Shown: positions 44,319 through 52,141 of the stretch, piece by piece
Layout: the number at the start of each line of letters is the position of its first letter
Position numbering within the stretch: the first letter of the stretch is position 1
Source: Sphingomonas glacialis
Lineage (GTDB): Bacteria > Pseudomonadota > Alphaproteobacteria > Sphingomonadales > Sphingomonadaceae
NCBI RefSeq assembly: GCF_006439055.1
Contig: NZ_RCZC01000007.1
Location: 160,503-224,502, forward strand
Length of the DNA: 64,000 nucleotides
Reading direction: 5' to 3'
Program-made: the position numbers and the translations under genes
The notes under the pieces: generated by a model
What the model saw: only the letters and a program-made list of their open reading frames with translations
The model's database searches: none
Told to the model about the DNA's origin: nothing

Positions 44319-46129
44319 GCCCGCCGCCGGGCTCGGTCGGCCTCCCGCACGACGGGCGACACCAAGGGTTCGACCGACGGCATGCCGCTCGCATGGTCGG
44401 CGATCGCCGCTTGCATCGCGGCTTCGGCGATCTCGTAATAGCGCGTCCGCGCTTCGCTACCGTTGAAATGGTGATCGGCGCGTTCGAGCATGACGAGACG
44501 CGCGGGGGCATAAGCGGCAAGGCGCCGCCCGGCCCGCCCGAAATGCACCCAGACGTCGGACAGGCCGGGGTCCTCGTCGCTGAAGACCAATACGCTGTGA
44601 ACGCGCCGCGCCGTCATCGCCTGCATCTGCTCGCGCACCACCGCCAGCGGAGATCCTGCGGCGGGCGGCAGCAGGCTGCGCACGGCATGGCCGGCGCGTG
44701 CGATGCCGCGCTTGGCGAGCACGCGCGCGACGCCTACCAGATCGGCCTGACCAGTCAGCGCGCGTCGCCACTCGCCGGGGTTGCGCATCGAGCGGATATA
44801 GGAACGCAGCGTGCGCTTGTTGTTGCGCACCGCGACGCGGATGTCGTCCCCGTAATTCCACACAAATTTCTGTAGATTGACGATCACGCTGCCGACGATG
44901 CGCGGGTCGGCGATGCTCGCCTGGAGCGCGGTGTGCGCGCCCGAGCACAACCCGAACGCGACGCCCTTGCCGAACCCGGCATGCGCTAGCCAGTCCATGG
45001 CGGCGCGGACTTCGCCTTGGCGTTCGGGATCGTAATGCGGATTGCGGCCATTGCCGAACGCCGGGCTGTCTCCCATCCCCGAAAGGTCCATACGCAGCGA
45101 AGCGATGCCGGCGCGCGCGAGCTGCCGGGCGAGCGCGACATAGGCGCGGCCGTTGCCGATATGGTGCGTGCTGCCTTCATGCAGCAGCAGCGCGGCGACC
45201 GGCGCTGCTGTGCGCTCCGACGGGGCGCACAGCATGCCGAACACCGCATCGCCCGCACCGAAGCGGATCGGCGTTTCGCGACATCCACCGATCTCTAGCG
45301 TTTCGGTGACCGCGACGGCCGGGGCGGCGGGGACGGCCCCGACGGCGCGCGACAGTGTGCACAGCCACGCCTCGACCATCGCAAAGGTGGCGTAGGGGGT
45401 CTTGTGCGTCGTCGGATCCTGCATGAACCCGTCATAATCGGCGAAGGCACAGTCGGTGACGCTGCCGCCGGCGTCGCGCACGGCAGTCGTGAAGGCCGCG
45501 GCGCGGCGATCGGTCCGTGCGATCGCCATGAATGCGTGGGGAATACGGAGCGAGGCGCTCGCCAAATCGATCGCCGCGACATCGGCCTGGAGCGCGGCGC
45601 TCCAGTGGAAGCCGTTGGTGTTGAGCGGTAGCCCCGCATCGGCCTTGGGCACGGGATCGAGCTTCGACAGGCTTGCGACGCTGGCCGAAGCGCGCGTCTC
45701 GCGGAGGAACGCCTGGCCCGAAACGACGGGGGCCAGCAGCGCTACTCCTGCGATCCCGGCGAGATCGGGCGTCGCGAGCGCGGCGAGCGCGGCACCGAGC
45801 CGGACCCCGCACAAGGCGACCGCGCTCACCCCGGTCTGCTGCCGCAGGCAATCGACAGCCCGCGCGACATCCTCGACCATGCTCGCGACCGAAACCGCGA
45901 CATCGGCGCTGTCGCCGGTGCCACGATAGTCGAGGCGCAGTGTCGGCAGACCGGCGGCGGCGAGCCGCTCGGCGAGTTCCATCATGCCGTGATGCGTGCA
46001 GACCTCTTCCTGCGCGAAGGCCGGGCACAGCACGACGCCCAGCGCGCGCGCCGGGTCGCCCATGGTGGCCGTCGGCCCGGCAGGCTCATGGAGCCAGCCG
46101 AACCGGCCTTCGAAGAACAACGGCGTCAT
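44315..46129 (-). CDS. Double-domain alpha/beta hydrolase (exosortase-hydrolase-like), second domain with Cys nucleophile
   Basis: 604 residues from ATG 46129; a GTG at 46159 directly after the ligase stop is an alternative. Two hydrolase-fold domains are fused. Domain 1 (about 1-270) has 'VLCPAFAQEEVCTHH', 'LRLDYRGTGDSAD' and an elbow 'CGVRLGAAL' with Arg110 in place of Ser, so it is likely inactive. Domain 2 (about 280-604) has 'LLLHEGSTHHIG', 'RMDLSGMGDSP' and the elbow 'FGLCSGAHT' with Cys395, plus possible Asp in 'SDEDPGLSD' and His in 'ADHHFNGS'. The pair resembles the separate exosortase-A-associated hydrolases 2 and 1. A Cys triad could accept an acyl or aminoacyl group from the neighbouring carrier protein. 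Confidence 0.85.
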   Translation of the reverse strand: MTPLFFEGRFGWLHEPAGPTATMGDPARALGVVLCPAFAQEEVCTHHGMMELAERLAAAGLPTLRLDYRGTGDSADVAVSVASMVEDVARAVDCLRQQTGVSAVALCGVRLGAALAALATPDLAGIAGVALLAPVVSGQAFLRETRASASVASLSKLDPVPKADAGLPLNTNGFHWSAALQADVAAIDLASASLRIPHAFMAIARTDRRAAAFTTAVRDAGGSVTDCAFADYDGFMQDPTTHKTPYATFAMVEAWLCTLSRAVGAVPAAPAVAVTETLEIGGCRETPIRFGAGDAVFGMLCAPSERTAAPVAALLLHEGSTHHIGNGRAYVALARQLARAGIASLRMDLSGMGDSPAFGNGRNPHYDPERQGEVRAAMDWLAHAGFGKGVAFGLCSGAHTALQASIADPRIVGSVIVNLQKFVWNYGDDIRVAVRNNKRTLRSYIRSMRNPGEWRRALTGQADLVGVARVLAKRGIARAGHAVRSLLPPAAGSPLAVVREQMQAMTARRVHSVLVFSDEDPGLSDVWVHFGRAGRRLAAYAPARLVMLERADHHFNGSEARTRYYEIAEAAMQAAIADHASGMPSVEPLVSPVVREADRARRRA

Positions 46130-46161
46130 GCGTGCGGCCCCCACCACGATCGGCGCCACGG

Positions 46162-47073
46162 TTAGCGCAGCGCGAGCGTCTCGCGGACACCCGCGGGCCA
46201 CTGGTCGAGGTCGAAGCCGTGATGGCGCAGCAGTGCGAGCACGAGCCGCTCCATGCCGAACGCGACGCAGGCGGTCTGCGCGGCGTTGCCGTCCGGCGTG
46301 CGCATGTCCCACGTGTCGCCGAAATAGCTCATGTGGTAGTTGAAGCTGAGGCACGCGGTCGGACCGGCGCCGTCATTGACCGGGATCAGCAGCTCGAACT
46401 TGAGGTTCTGCATCCGCTGGCTGTCGGCCATCAGCTTGCCCGCGCGGCCGAAGAACGGATCGTTGGCGACATCGACCTCGAACGGAAGTTCAAGCGAGGT
46501 CGCGAACGCCTGACCGCGCTCCATCCATTCCTCGCGGAACGCCAGCACCTGCGCGGGCGTGCCGATGCGGACATATTCGCGCATGCGGAACAGCTGCATC
46601 CGGGTCGGCTCGAGCGACGGCTCGTGACGGAAGCAATAGGAGGCGACATCGACGAGATGTCCCGCATCCGCCAGCACGCCGCGCTTGGCGACGATCGGAT
46701 AGACCGCATAGCAGGCCGCCGGCGTCAGCACGATGTCGGCGGGTTCCTGCTTCCCCATCCAGTCCTCGCCGCGCTCCATCTGGCCCATCAGCGCATGATG
46801 CGCGCGGTCGTCGCCGCAGAAGCAGTGCACGGTCCCCGCGAAATGCGGGAAGTTCTTCATATAGCCGCTCTTTTCGAACGTCGTCTGCGCCATCGCCGGC
46901 GGGAAGCGCATCACTTCGGCGCCCGAGCCGCGCCCGAAATTGGTGATGGCGTGCTCGAGCCCGTCATACACCGCCTCGAACGTGCCGTTGCGGCCGAACA
47001 GCCCATCGACGCCGGTCGGGAAAAGAATGCCCTCGGCGATCAGCCGCGTGCGAAAGCTCGTCTGCATGTCCAT
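46162..47073 (-). CDS. Amino acid:[carrier protein] ligase (class II aaRS-like)
   Basis: 303 residues from ATG 47073. It has the catalytic core of class II seryl-tRNA-synthetase-like enzymes without a tRNA-binding arm: motif 2 'FRHEPS..PTRMQLFRMREYVRIG' and motif 3 'ACVAFGMERLVLAL'. Residues Cys121, Glu166 and Cys269 sit exactly ten positions before the zinc ligands I recall for Bradyrhizobium Bll0957 (Cys131, Glu176, Cys279). That family activates glycine or alanine with ATP and loads it on a phosphopantetheine carrier protein rather than tRNA. The carrier protein (48279) and a flavoprotein (47075) are encoded immediately upstream; one base separates the flavoprotein stop from this start. 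Confidence 0.9.
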   Translation of the reverse strand: MDMQTSFRTRLIAEGILFPTGVDGLFGRNGTFEAVYDGLEHAITNFGRGSGAEVMRFPPAMAQTTFEKSGYMKNFPHFAGTVHCFCGDDRAHHALMGQMERGEDWMGKQEPADIVLTPAACYAVYPIVAKRGVLADAGHLVDVASYCFRHEPSLEPTRMQLFRMREYVRIGTPAQVLAFREEWMERGQAFATSLELPFEVDVANDPFFGRAGKLMADSQRMQNLKFELLIPVNDGAGPTACLSFNYHMSYFGDTWDMRTPDGNAAQTACVAFGMERLVLALLRHHGFDLDQWPAGVRETLALR

Positions 47074-47074
47074 G

Positions 47075-48289
47075 TCAAAGAGTCCCCAAATCGGATCGCT
47101 GTGCGAGGAGCAAAGCCCCTGTATTCCCCGCGATGCGGTCATTGCTGATCATCAGCTGCGCCGACAGGATGTCGCGCAGATGCCGTCCGACGCTGAAGTC
47201 GGTGCCGTTTTTGTAGCCGGCCATGCCGCACACGAGCAGCGCCTGGAGCACTGCGCGGTGGCACATTTCCGATACGTCGTGCTTGAGCATGTTCATCGCC
47301 GTCGCGCGGGCCATGCCGCCGGGCCAGCCGGCGTCTTCGGTCGACACGATCTTGCGCTCGGCATCGCCGAGCGCGTGGCAGGCGTCATATTGGCCGAGCA
47401 GGATGTGGATGCGGCCCTGCATCATGTCGAGCAGCCCCGCCGCCTGCATCAGCCGCGCCGCGCCGGGCGGCACGACACCGGGCTGGCGTCGCGCCGACGC
47501 GCGCAGGAAGCTGCGCGCGCGTGATACCGCGTCGGCCGCGATGCCGGTCCACACGCCACCCCATAACAGGTGCGAGACCGGGACCATCGTATCGGCTGCG
47601 ATATCCGCGAATGGTACGGGCAGGATCTGGTCGGCATGGCCATGCGCGGTGAAGCTGCCACCGCTGCTGCACGTCCCGCGCATTCCCAGCGCATCCCAGC
47701 TGCCGGTCACCTCCAGCGTGCCGTCGGCGCGTGGGATGGTGACGATGACCTGATCGGATTGCGGCGCATCCGCATGCGCGCGCGCGGTGACGAGGAACAC
47801 GTCGGCGTAAGCACCGTAGGATACGGTCGGGGCCTGCTTGGTCAACGCGAAGCGGCCGTCCGCCACCTCGACCGCGCACAGGCTCGAGCGCATGTCGCCG
47901 CCGATGCCGACTTCCGACGTGATCGAGGCGAGCAGCAATTGCTCCTCGGCGATACGCCGGGCGAAGGTGTGGTGCCAATCCTGATCGAGCCCGTGATCGA
48001 GCACGCAGGCGACCTGGATCTGGTGCATCGCATAGATCATGCCGGTCGAGGCACAGGCGCCGGCGATCTTCTGGCATTGGCCAGCGACCTCGGCGAGCGT
48101 CGCGCCGTGGCCGCCGAGGGCCCGCGGCACCATCGCGCCGAGCAGGCCTTCCTCGCGAAGCGCCGCCATCGCCTCTGCCGGGAATCGCCCCTCACGATCT
48201 ACCGAATCGGCATGCGCCGCCGCGACCGCCACGACGCGAGCGAGCCGCTCGGCCGCGAGCTTTCCGCCTAGCGCCGGATCATGCAGCAA
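47075..48289 (-). CDS. Acyl-CoA-dehydrogenase-like flavoprotein
   Basis: 404 residues with the ACAD fold: N-terminal helices 'LREEGLLGAMVPRALGGHGATLAEVA', 'CASTGMIYAMHQIQ', a middle barrel with 'ASITSEVGIGGDMRSS' and 'GSWDALGMRGTCSSGG', and the C-terminal four-helix part. At the spot where many ACADs carry the catalytic Glu ('GTxEI'), it reads 'MISNDRIAGNT', so the base is Asp or supplied elsewhere. In the neighbourhood of an amino acid:CP ligase it may oxidise an aminoacyl or acyl group held on the carrier protein, as PltE-type enzymes do for prolyl carriers. It overlaps the carrier-protein gene by 11 bp. Confidence 0.85.
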   Translation of the reverse strand: MLHDPALGGKLAAERLARVVAVAAAHADSVDREGRFPAEAMAALREEGLLGAMVPRALGGHGATLAEVAGQCQKIAGACASTGMIYAMHQIQVACVLDHGLDQDWHHTFARRIAEEQLLLASITSEVGIGGDMRSSLCAVEVADGRFALTKQAPTVSYGAYADVFLVTARAHADAPQSDQVIVTIPRADGTLEVTGSWDALGMRGTCSSGGSFTAHGHADQILPVPFADIAADTMVPVSHLLWGGVWTGIAADAVSRARSFLRASARRQPGVVPPGAARLMQAAGLLDMMQGRIHILLGQYDACHALGDAERKIVSTEDAGWPGGMARATAMNMLKHDVSEMCHRAVLQALLVCGMAGYKNGTDFSVGRHLRDILSAQLMISNDRIAGNTGALLLAQRSDLGTL

Positions 48290-48530
48290 CGCGGTCGCCC
48301 TTCAATTCGGTCACCGCCGCGAGCAGCGTGGCGATGCTGCCGAAGGTGGCGCGGGTCATCAGCCGGTCGGGAAATTCGAGGTCGAACGCTTCCTCGAGCG
48401 CGAGCATGACCGTCACCGTCGCGAACGAGGTCAGCCCCGCGGCGAACAGATCCTGATCGAGCTTCACCTGTCCGACTGGGACGACGAGGCCACCGACCTC
48501 GGCCAGAATGTCGCGAATCTGCTGTTCCAT
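48279..48530 (-). CDS. Acyl/aminoacyl carrier protein
   Basis: 83 residues. 'DQDLFAAGLTSFATVTVMLALEEAFDLEFPD' is a phosphopantetheine attachment region with Ser35 in G-L-T-S (instead of the usual D-S-L); 'LEEAFDLEFPDRLMTRATF' closely follows the pattern of carrier proteins that partner amino acid:CP ligases. A phosphopantetheinyl transferase is needed to activate it. It lies upstream of and overlaps the flavoprotein gene, so the three genes form one translational unit. It probably carries the amino acid (Gly or Ala are the known substrates of the ligase family) during modification and transfer. Confidence 0.9.
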   Translation of the reverse strand: MEQQIRDILAEVGGLVVPVGQVKLDQDLFAAGLTSFATVTVMLALEEAFDLEFPDRLMTRATFGSIATLLAAVTELKGDRVAA

Positions 48531-48624
48531 AGTGCGGGCCTTCGAGATGGAGAGTTGGCAGGACGTCGGGGCATCTCCTCCCGGCGAGATGCGTCGTTAT
48601 TGAGCGATCGATATCGCGGTCGGG

Positions 48625-49455
48625 TTAAGATTGGATAACCCGACCGAAACGATCCCGACCGCGGAGATCGTCGAGGATCGCGGCGAGGAAACCGACCGCG
48701 CTCGGGCCGTAGCGCCGCAGCATCCGCTTGGGCGCCAGCACGATCCGCCACGCCCATTCGAGGTTGAGCGACACGATCAGGCCGGGCGGGCGGGTCGTCA
48801 GCCCGAGCGCGATCTGGAAGGCCTGGCCAACGCACAGCGCGTGGCAGGGCGGCAGGAGCGCGCGGTGGCGGTGGGCGAACAGCTCGCTGCGCGGCGCGCC
48901 GACGCAGAGGAACAACAGGCTGGTCTCGAACCGCGCGATCTGCGCGGCGAGACCGGCGCAATAGGACGCGTCCTCCTCGAACCCGAAGGGCGGAATGACG
49001 AACTCGGCGGCGACGCCGGGGAGGGCATCGGCGATCCAGCACTCGATCGCGGCCTGGGTTTGCGCGCCGTCGATGACGAAGAACAAGCGGTGGCGCGCCA
49101 GCAGATCGGGATAGGCCATCATCCGCTCGATCACTTCGCGGCCGGTCACTCGTGCGGGCACGTCGTGTCCGCGCCACCGGGCGTAGCGATAGACCGGGAA
49201 CCCGTCGCACACGACCAGCTCTGCCGCGGCGAGCAGGCTTGCGAATTCGGGATCTTTGCGCGCGATCGCGATGTGCTGGATATTCGGCGTGACGAACAGC
49301 GTCGCCCCGTCGCGCGAGGGGGCCGTCAGGATGTGACGCGCACACGCATCGACGTCGAACGAGGATAGCTGCATTCCCAGAAAACGCCGGGCATTGCTTT
49401 CGCTATCGGGCGGCGCTGCCCGCCACGTCGGTCCTTCAACGTTCTTCATGGCCAT
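48625..49455 (-). CDS. WecB/TagA/CpsF family glycosyltransferase
   Basis: 276 residues. 'TLFVTPNIQHIAIARKDPEFASLLAAAELVVCDGFPVYRYARWRG' and 'VPARVTGREVIERM' match the N-acylmannosaminyl/glucuronyl-type GT26 family (WecG, TagA, GumM). 'LLFLCVGAPRSELFAHRHRALL' and 'CVGQAFQIALGLTTRPP' with 'LNLEWAWRIVLAPKRMLRRY' complete it. It adds the second sugar to the lipid-linked primer at the inner membrane. It is the only clear glycosyltransferase here besides the primer. First gene of the minus-strand block, divergent from the GMC oxidoreductase gene. Confidence 0.92.
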   Translation of the reverse strand: MAMKNVEGPTWRAAPPDSESNARRFLGMQLSSFDVDACARHILTAPSRDGATLFVTPNIQHIAIARKDPEFASLLAAAELVVCDGFPVYRYARWRGHDVPARVTGREVIERMMAYPDLLARHRLFFVIDGAQTQAAIECWIADALPGVAAEFVIPPFGFEEDASYCAGLAAQIARFETSLLFLCVGAPRSELFAHRHRALLPPCHALCVGQAFQIALGLTTRPPGLIVSLNLEWAWRIVLAPKRMLRRYGPSAVGFLAAILDDLRGRDRFGRVIQS

Positions 49456-49568
49456 TTCCGTCGCGATGATCGGTAAGCGATCTAGCGCGGCGGTCGTTAA
49501 TATTTCACCGAAGCGCCGCGGCGGCGACGGTTAACCTCGATGAAGCCTTTGCCGGCTATCGCGGGGGC

Positions 49569-51215
49569 GTGATCGTGAACATGACAGATTTGCCGGATAC
49601 GCCCGCCATCGCGGGCAGCGTCTGCGTCGTCGGGGCAGGGCCCGTCGGCATCGCACTGGCGTTGCGGCTTGCCGAGCTCGGGCGTGACGTCGTGCTGCTC
49701 GAGGCGGGCGGCACGACGCACGACGCGAGCAAGCAGGATGCCTATCGCGGCACCGTTACCGACCCTGCATTGCATTATCCGCTCGACGAATATCGCGAGC
49801 GGCGGCTCGGCGGGACCAGCACGATCTGGGGTGGGCGCTGCATGCCGCTCGACCCGATCGACTTTGCGCCGCGCGACTGGATCCCCGACAGCGGCTGGCC
49901 GATCGGTCCCGATGCGCTCGCCGCCTATTACCCTGACGCCAACCGGCTGTGCGAGGCCGGCGCGTTTGCCTACACGCTCGACGCGGCGTTTCCCGACGTG
50001 CGCAAGCCGATGATCGCCGGATTTGCCGGACAGCATTTCACCAGCGACACGCTCGAGCGGTTCAGCTGCCCGACCGATTTCGGCAAGCGCTATCGCGATC
50101 GGCTGGCGCAATCGCCGCGGATCCGCGTGCTGCTCGGCGCCGCAGTGACGCACATCGCGCTGAACGCCGACGGCACCGCGGTCACCGGGCTGAGCGTGCG
50201 CACCGATGCTGGCGCGACGGTTCCGATCGTGGCGCAGGCGTATGTCCTGGCGACCGGTGGCCTCGAGACTGCGCGGCTGCTGCTCGCCAGCCGCGACGTC
50301 CAGCCGAGTGGCATCGGCAACGCGCACGACGTCGTCGGGCGCTATTACATGTGCCACCTCGCCGGCACGATCGGCGCGTTCCATGCGACCGGCGCGGTCT
50401 GGCACGGCTACGACATGGCCGCCGACGGCAGCTATTGCCGCCGCCGCCTGGCGCTGACCGCCGAGACGCAGACCGCGCAGCGCATCGGCAATTTCGTCGC
50501 GCGGCTGCACCATCCCAGGATCGCGGATCCGGCGCATGGGGCGAGCGTGCTGTCGGCTTTGTACCTTGGCCGAATGCTGGTCCCGGCGCATTATCGCAAA
50601 CGCCTCGCCGATGAGGGGGCGGGCGGCATCGCCACCACCGCGCGCCACGCCTGGAACATCGCGCGCGATCCGCTGGCGGTTGCGGGCTTCGCCAAACAGA
50701 TGCTGGTCGATCGTCGGCTGGCCGAGCGCAAATTCCCGTCGGTCGTGGTCGCGCCCAAGAACAACGTCTACAGCCTCGATTTCCACGCCGAGCAGGAGCC
50801 TCAGCCCGACAGCCGCGTGACGTTGGGCGAGGATCGCGACGCGTTCGGCATGCCGCGGCTGACGGTCGATTGGCGCTACACGCGCGGCGATGTGACGACC
50901 GTCCAGACCGCGCTCGCCTTGCTGAGCGACGATCTCGCACGCTCGGGCTGTGGCCGCTTCGACTTTGACCCCGACATGGTCGAGACCGAGATGACCCGGT
51001 ACGGCGCCTATGGCGGTCACCATATCGGCACCGCGCGGATGGGCGACGATCCGCGCCGCAGCGTCGTCGACAAGGACTGCCGCGTCCACGGCATCGCCAA
51101 TCTCCACCTTGCGGGCGCAGCGGTCTTCCCGACGTCGAGCCAGGCCAACCCGACGCTGACCGCGGTCGCTCTGGCGCTGCGCCTTGCCGACCGGTTGCAG
51201 GTCGGCGCGGCATGA
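49569..51215 (+). CDS. GMC family FAD-dependent oxidoreductase
   Basis: 548 residues counting from GTG 49569; the ATG at 49581 (MTDLPD) is an alternative. 'VCVVGAGPVGIALALRLAELGRDVVLLEAGG' binds FAD, 'RRLGGTSTIWGGRCMPLDPIDF' is the first GMC signature. The C-terminus holds the catalytic His region 'GGHHIGTARMGDDP' and 'GAAVFPTSSQANPTLTAVALALRLAD'. GMC proteins oxidise primary or secondary alcohols of sugars and others. Inside an EPS locus it may oxidise a sugar or lipid-linked sugar to a keto or uronic form. It is co-transcribed with the SDR gene (TGATG overlap), which could complete an epimerisation by re-reduction. Confidence 0.9.
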   Translation: MIVNMTDLPDTPAIAGSVCVVGAGPVGIALALRLAELGRDVVLLEAGGTTHDASKQDAYRGTVTDPALHYPLDEYRERRLGGTSTIWGGRCMPLDPIDFAPRDWIPDSGWPIGPDALAAYYPDANRLCEAGAFAYTLDAAFPDVRKPMIAGFAGQHFTSDTLERFSCPTDFGKRYRDRLAQSPRIRVLLGAAVTHIALNADGTAVTGLSVRTDAGATVPIVAQAYVLATGGLETARLLLASRDVQPSGIGNAHDVVGRYYMCHLAGTIGAFHATGAVWHGYDMAADGSYCRRRLALTAETQTAQRIGNFVARLHHPRIADPAHGASVLSALYLGRMLVPAHYRKRLADEGAGGIATTARHAWNIARDPLAVAGFAKQMLVDRRLAERKFPSVVVAPKNNVYSLDFHAEQEPQPDSRVTLGEDRDAFGMPRLTVDWRYTRGDVTTVQTALALLSDDLARSGCGRFDFDPDMVETEMTRYGAYGGHHIGTARMGDDPRRSVVDKDCRVHGIANLHLAGAAVFPTSSQANPTLTAVALALRLADRLQVGAA

Positions 51216-52141
51216 TGCGCGTACTCGTGCTGGGGGCCGACGGGTTCGTCGGCCTTCGCGTCGCCAGGGCGCTTGCGGCGAGCGACTGGGCCGTCCCGGT
51301 CGTCGGCTGCCGGCGCGCCAATGCCGCCTGCCGCTTGGAGCGCATCGTGCTCGATGCGACCGACCGGGCTGATCTGCGCCAGGCGGTCATCGGCATGGAC
51401 GCGATCGTTAATTGCGTCGCGGGCGATGCACGCACGATCGTCGCCAATGCCGATGCGCTGTTCCACGCGGCGGCCGACCGGCGGATCGTCCATATGAGTT
51501 CGATGGCGGTCTATGGCTCGGCGATCGGCATGGTCGCCGAGGATGCCCCGCTGCTGCCCGATACCAACGCCTATGCCGTCGCGCGCGTCGAGGCCGAGCA
51601 TCTGGCCGAGGCCGCGCATAATGTCGTGATGCTGCGGCCGGGCTGCATCTATGGCGCCGGCAGCGCGCAATGGTCGCGGCGGATCGCCGATCTGCTGACG
51701 TTGCGCCGGATCGGGGATCTCGGCGCGAACGGCGACGGGGGCAGCAACGTCGTGCATATCGACGATGTCGTCGCCGCGATCCTGTCGGCGCTGCGCACGC
51801 CCGAGGTGCGCGGTCCGGTCAACCTCGCCATGCCCGATGCGCCCGACTGGAACGGCTATTTCCTCGCCTTCGCGCGCGCGCTCGGCGAAGTGCCGGTGCG
51901 GCGCGTGCCGGGCTGGCAATTGACGCTCGACACAAAGGGCCTCGCGATCCCGCTCAAGCTCGCGGAAAAGCTTACCGGCCGCTTGCCGCCGCCGATCCCG
52001 CCGTCGCTCGCGCGGTTATGGCGGCAGGATATCCGGCTCGATCCGACGCGCGCGAGCGTCGCACTTGGGGTTCAGTGGACCCCGCTCGCGGTCGGGCTGG
52101 CCGAGGCCGCTGCCTGGCTCCGCCCGCGCAGCGACGCATAG
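51212..52141 (+). CDS. NAD-dependent epimerase/dehydratase-like SDR
   Basis: 309 residues, ATG overlapping the GMC stop. 'VLVLGADGFVGLRVARALA' is the NAD-binding motif; 'MSSMAVYGSA', 'NAYAVARVEAEHLAE', 'PGCIYG.GSAQW' and 'VVHIDDVVAAILSALR' follow the extended-SDR pattern. The catalytic Y-x-x-x-K is 'YAVAR', with Arg replacing Lys, which may slow or alter catalysis. Together with the GMC oxidase it could epimerise or reduce a keto-sugar of the polysaccharide. Its last 70 bp overlap the convergent flippase gene. Confidence 0.85.
   Translation: MMRVLVLGADGFVGLRVARALAASDWAVPVVGCRRANAACRLERIVLDATDRADLRQAVIGMDAIVNCVAGDARTIVANADALFHAAADRRIVHMSSMAVYGSAIGMVAEDAPLLPDTNAYAVARVEAEHLAEAAHNVVMLRPGCIYGAGSAQWSRRIADLLTLRRIGDLGANGDGGSNVVHIDDVVAAILSALRTPEVRGPVNLAMPDAPDWNGYFLAFARALGEVPVRRVPGWQLTLDTKGLAIPLKLAEKLTGRLPPPIPPSLARLWRQDIRLDPTRASVALGVQWTPLAVGLAEAAAWLRPRSDA

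Noticed and set aside
44315..46129. Possible exosortase/PEP-CTERM locus
   Set aside because: The hydrolase domains resemble exosortase-A-associated proteins, but no exosortase, PEP-CTERM protein or associated glycosyltransferases are present in the window.
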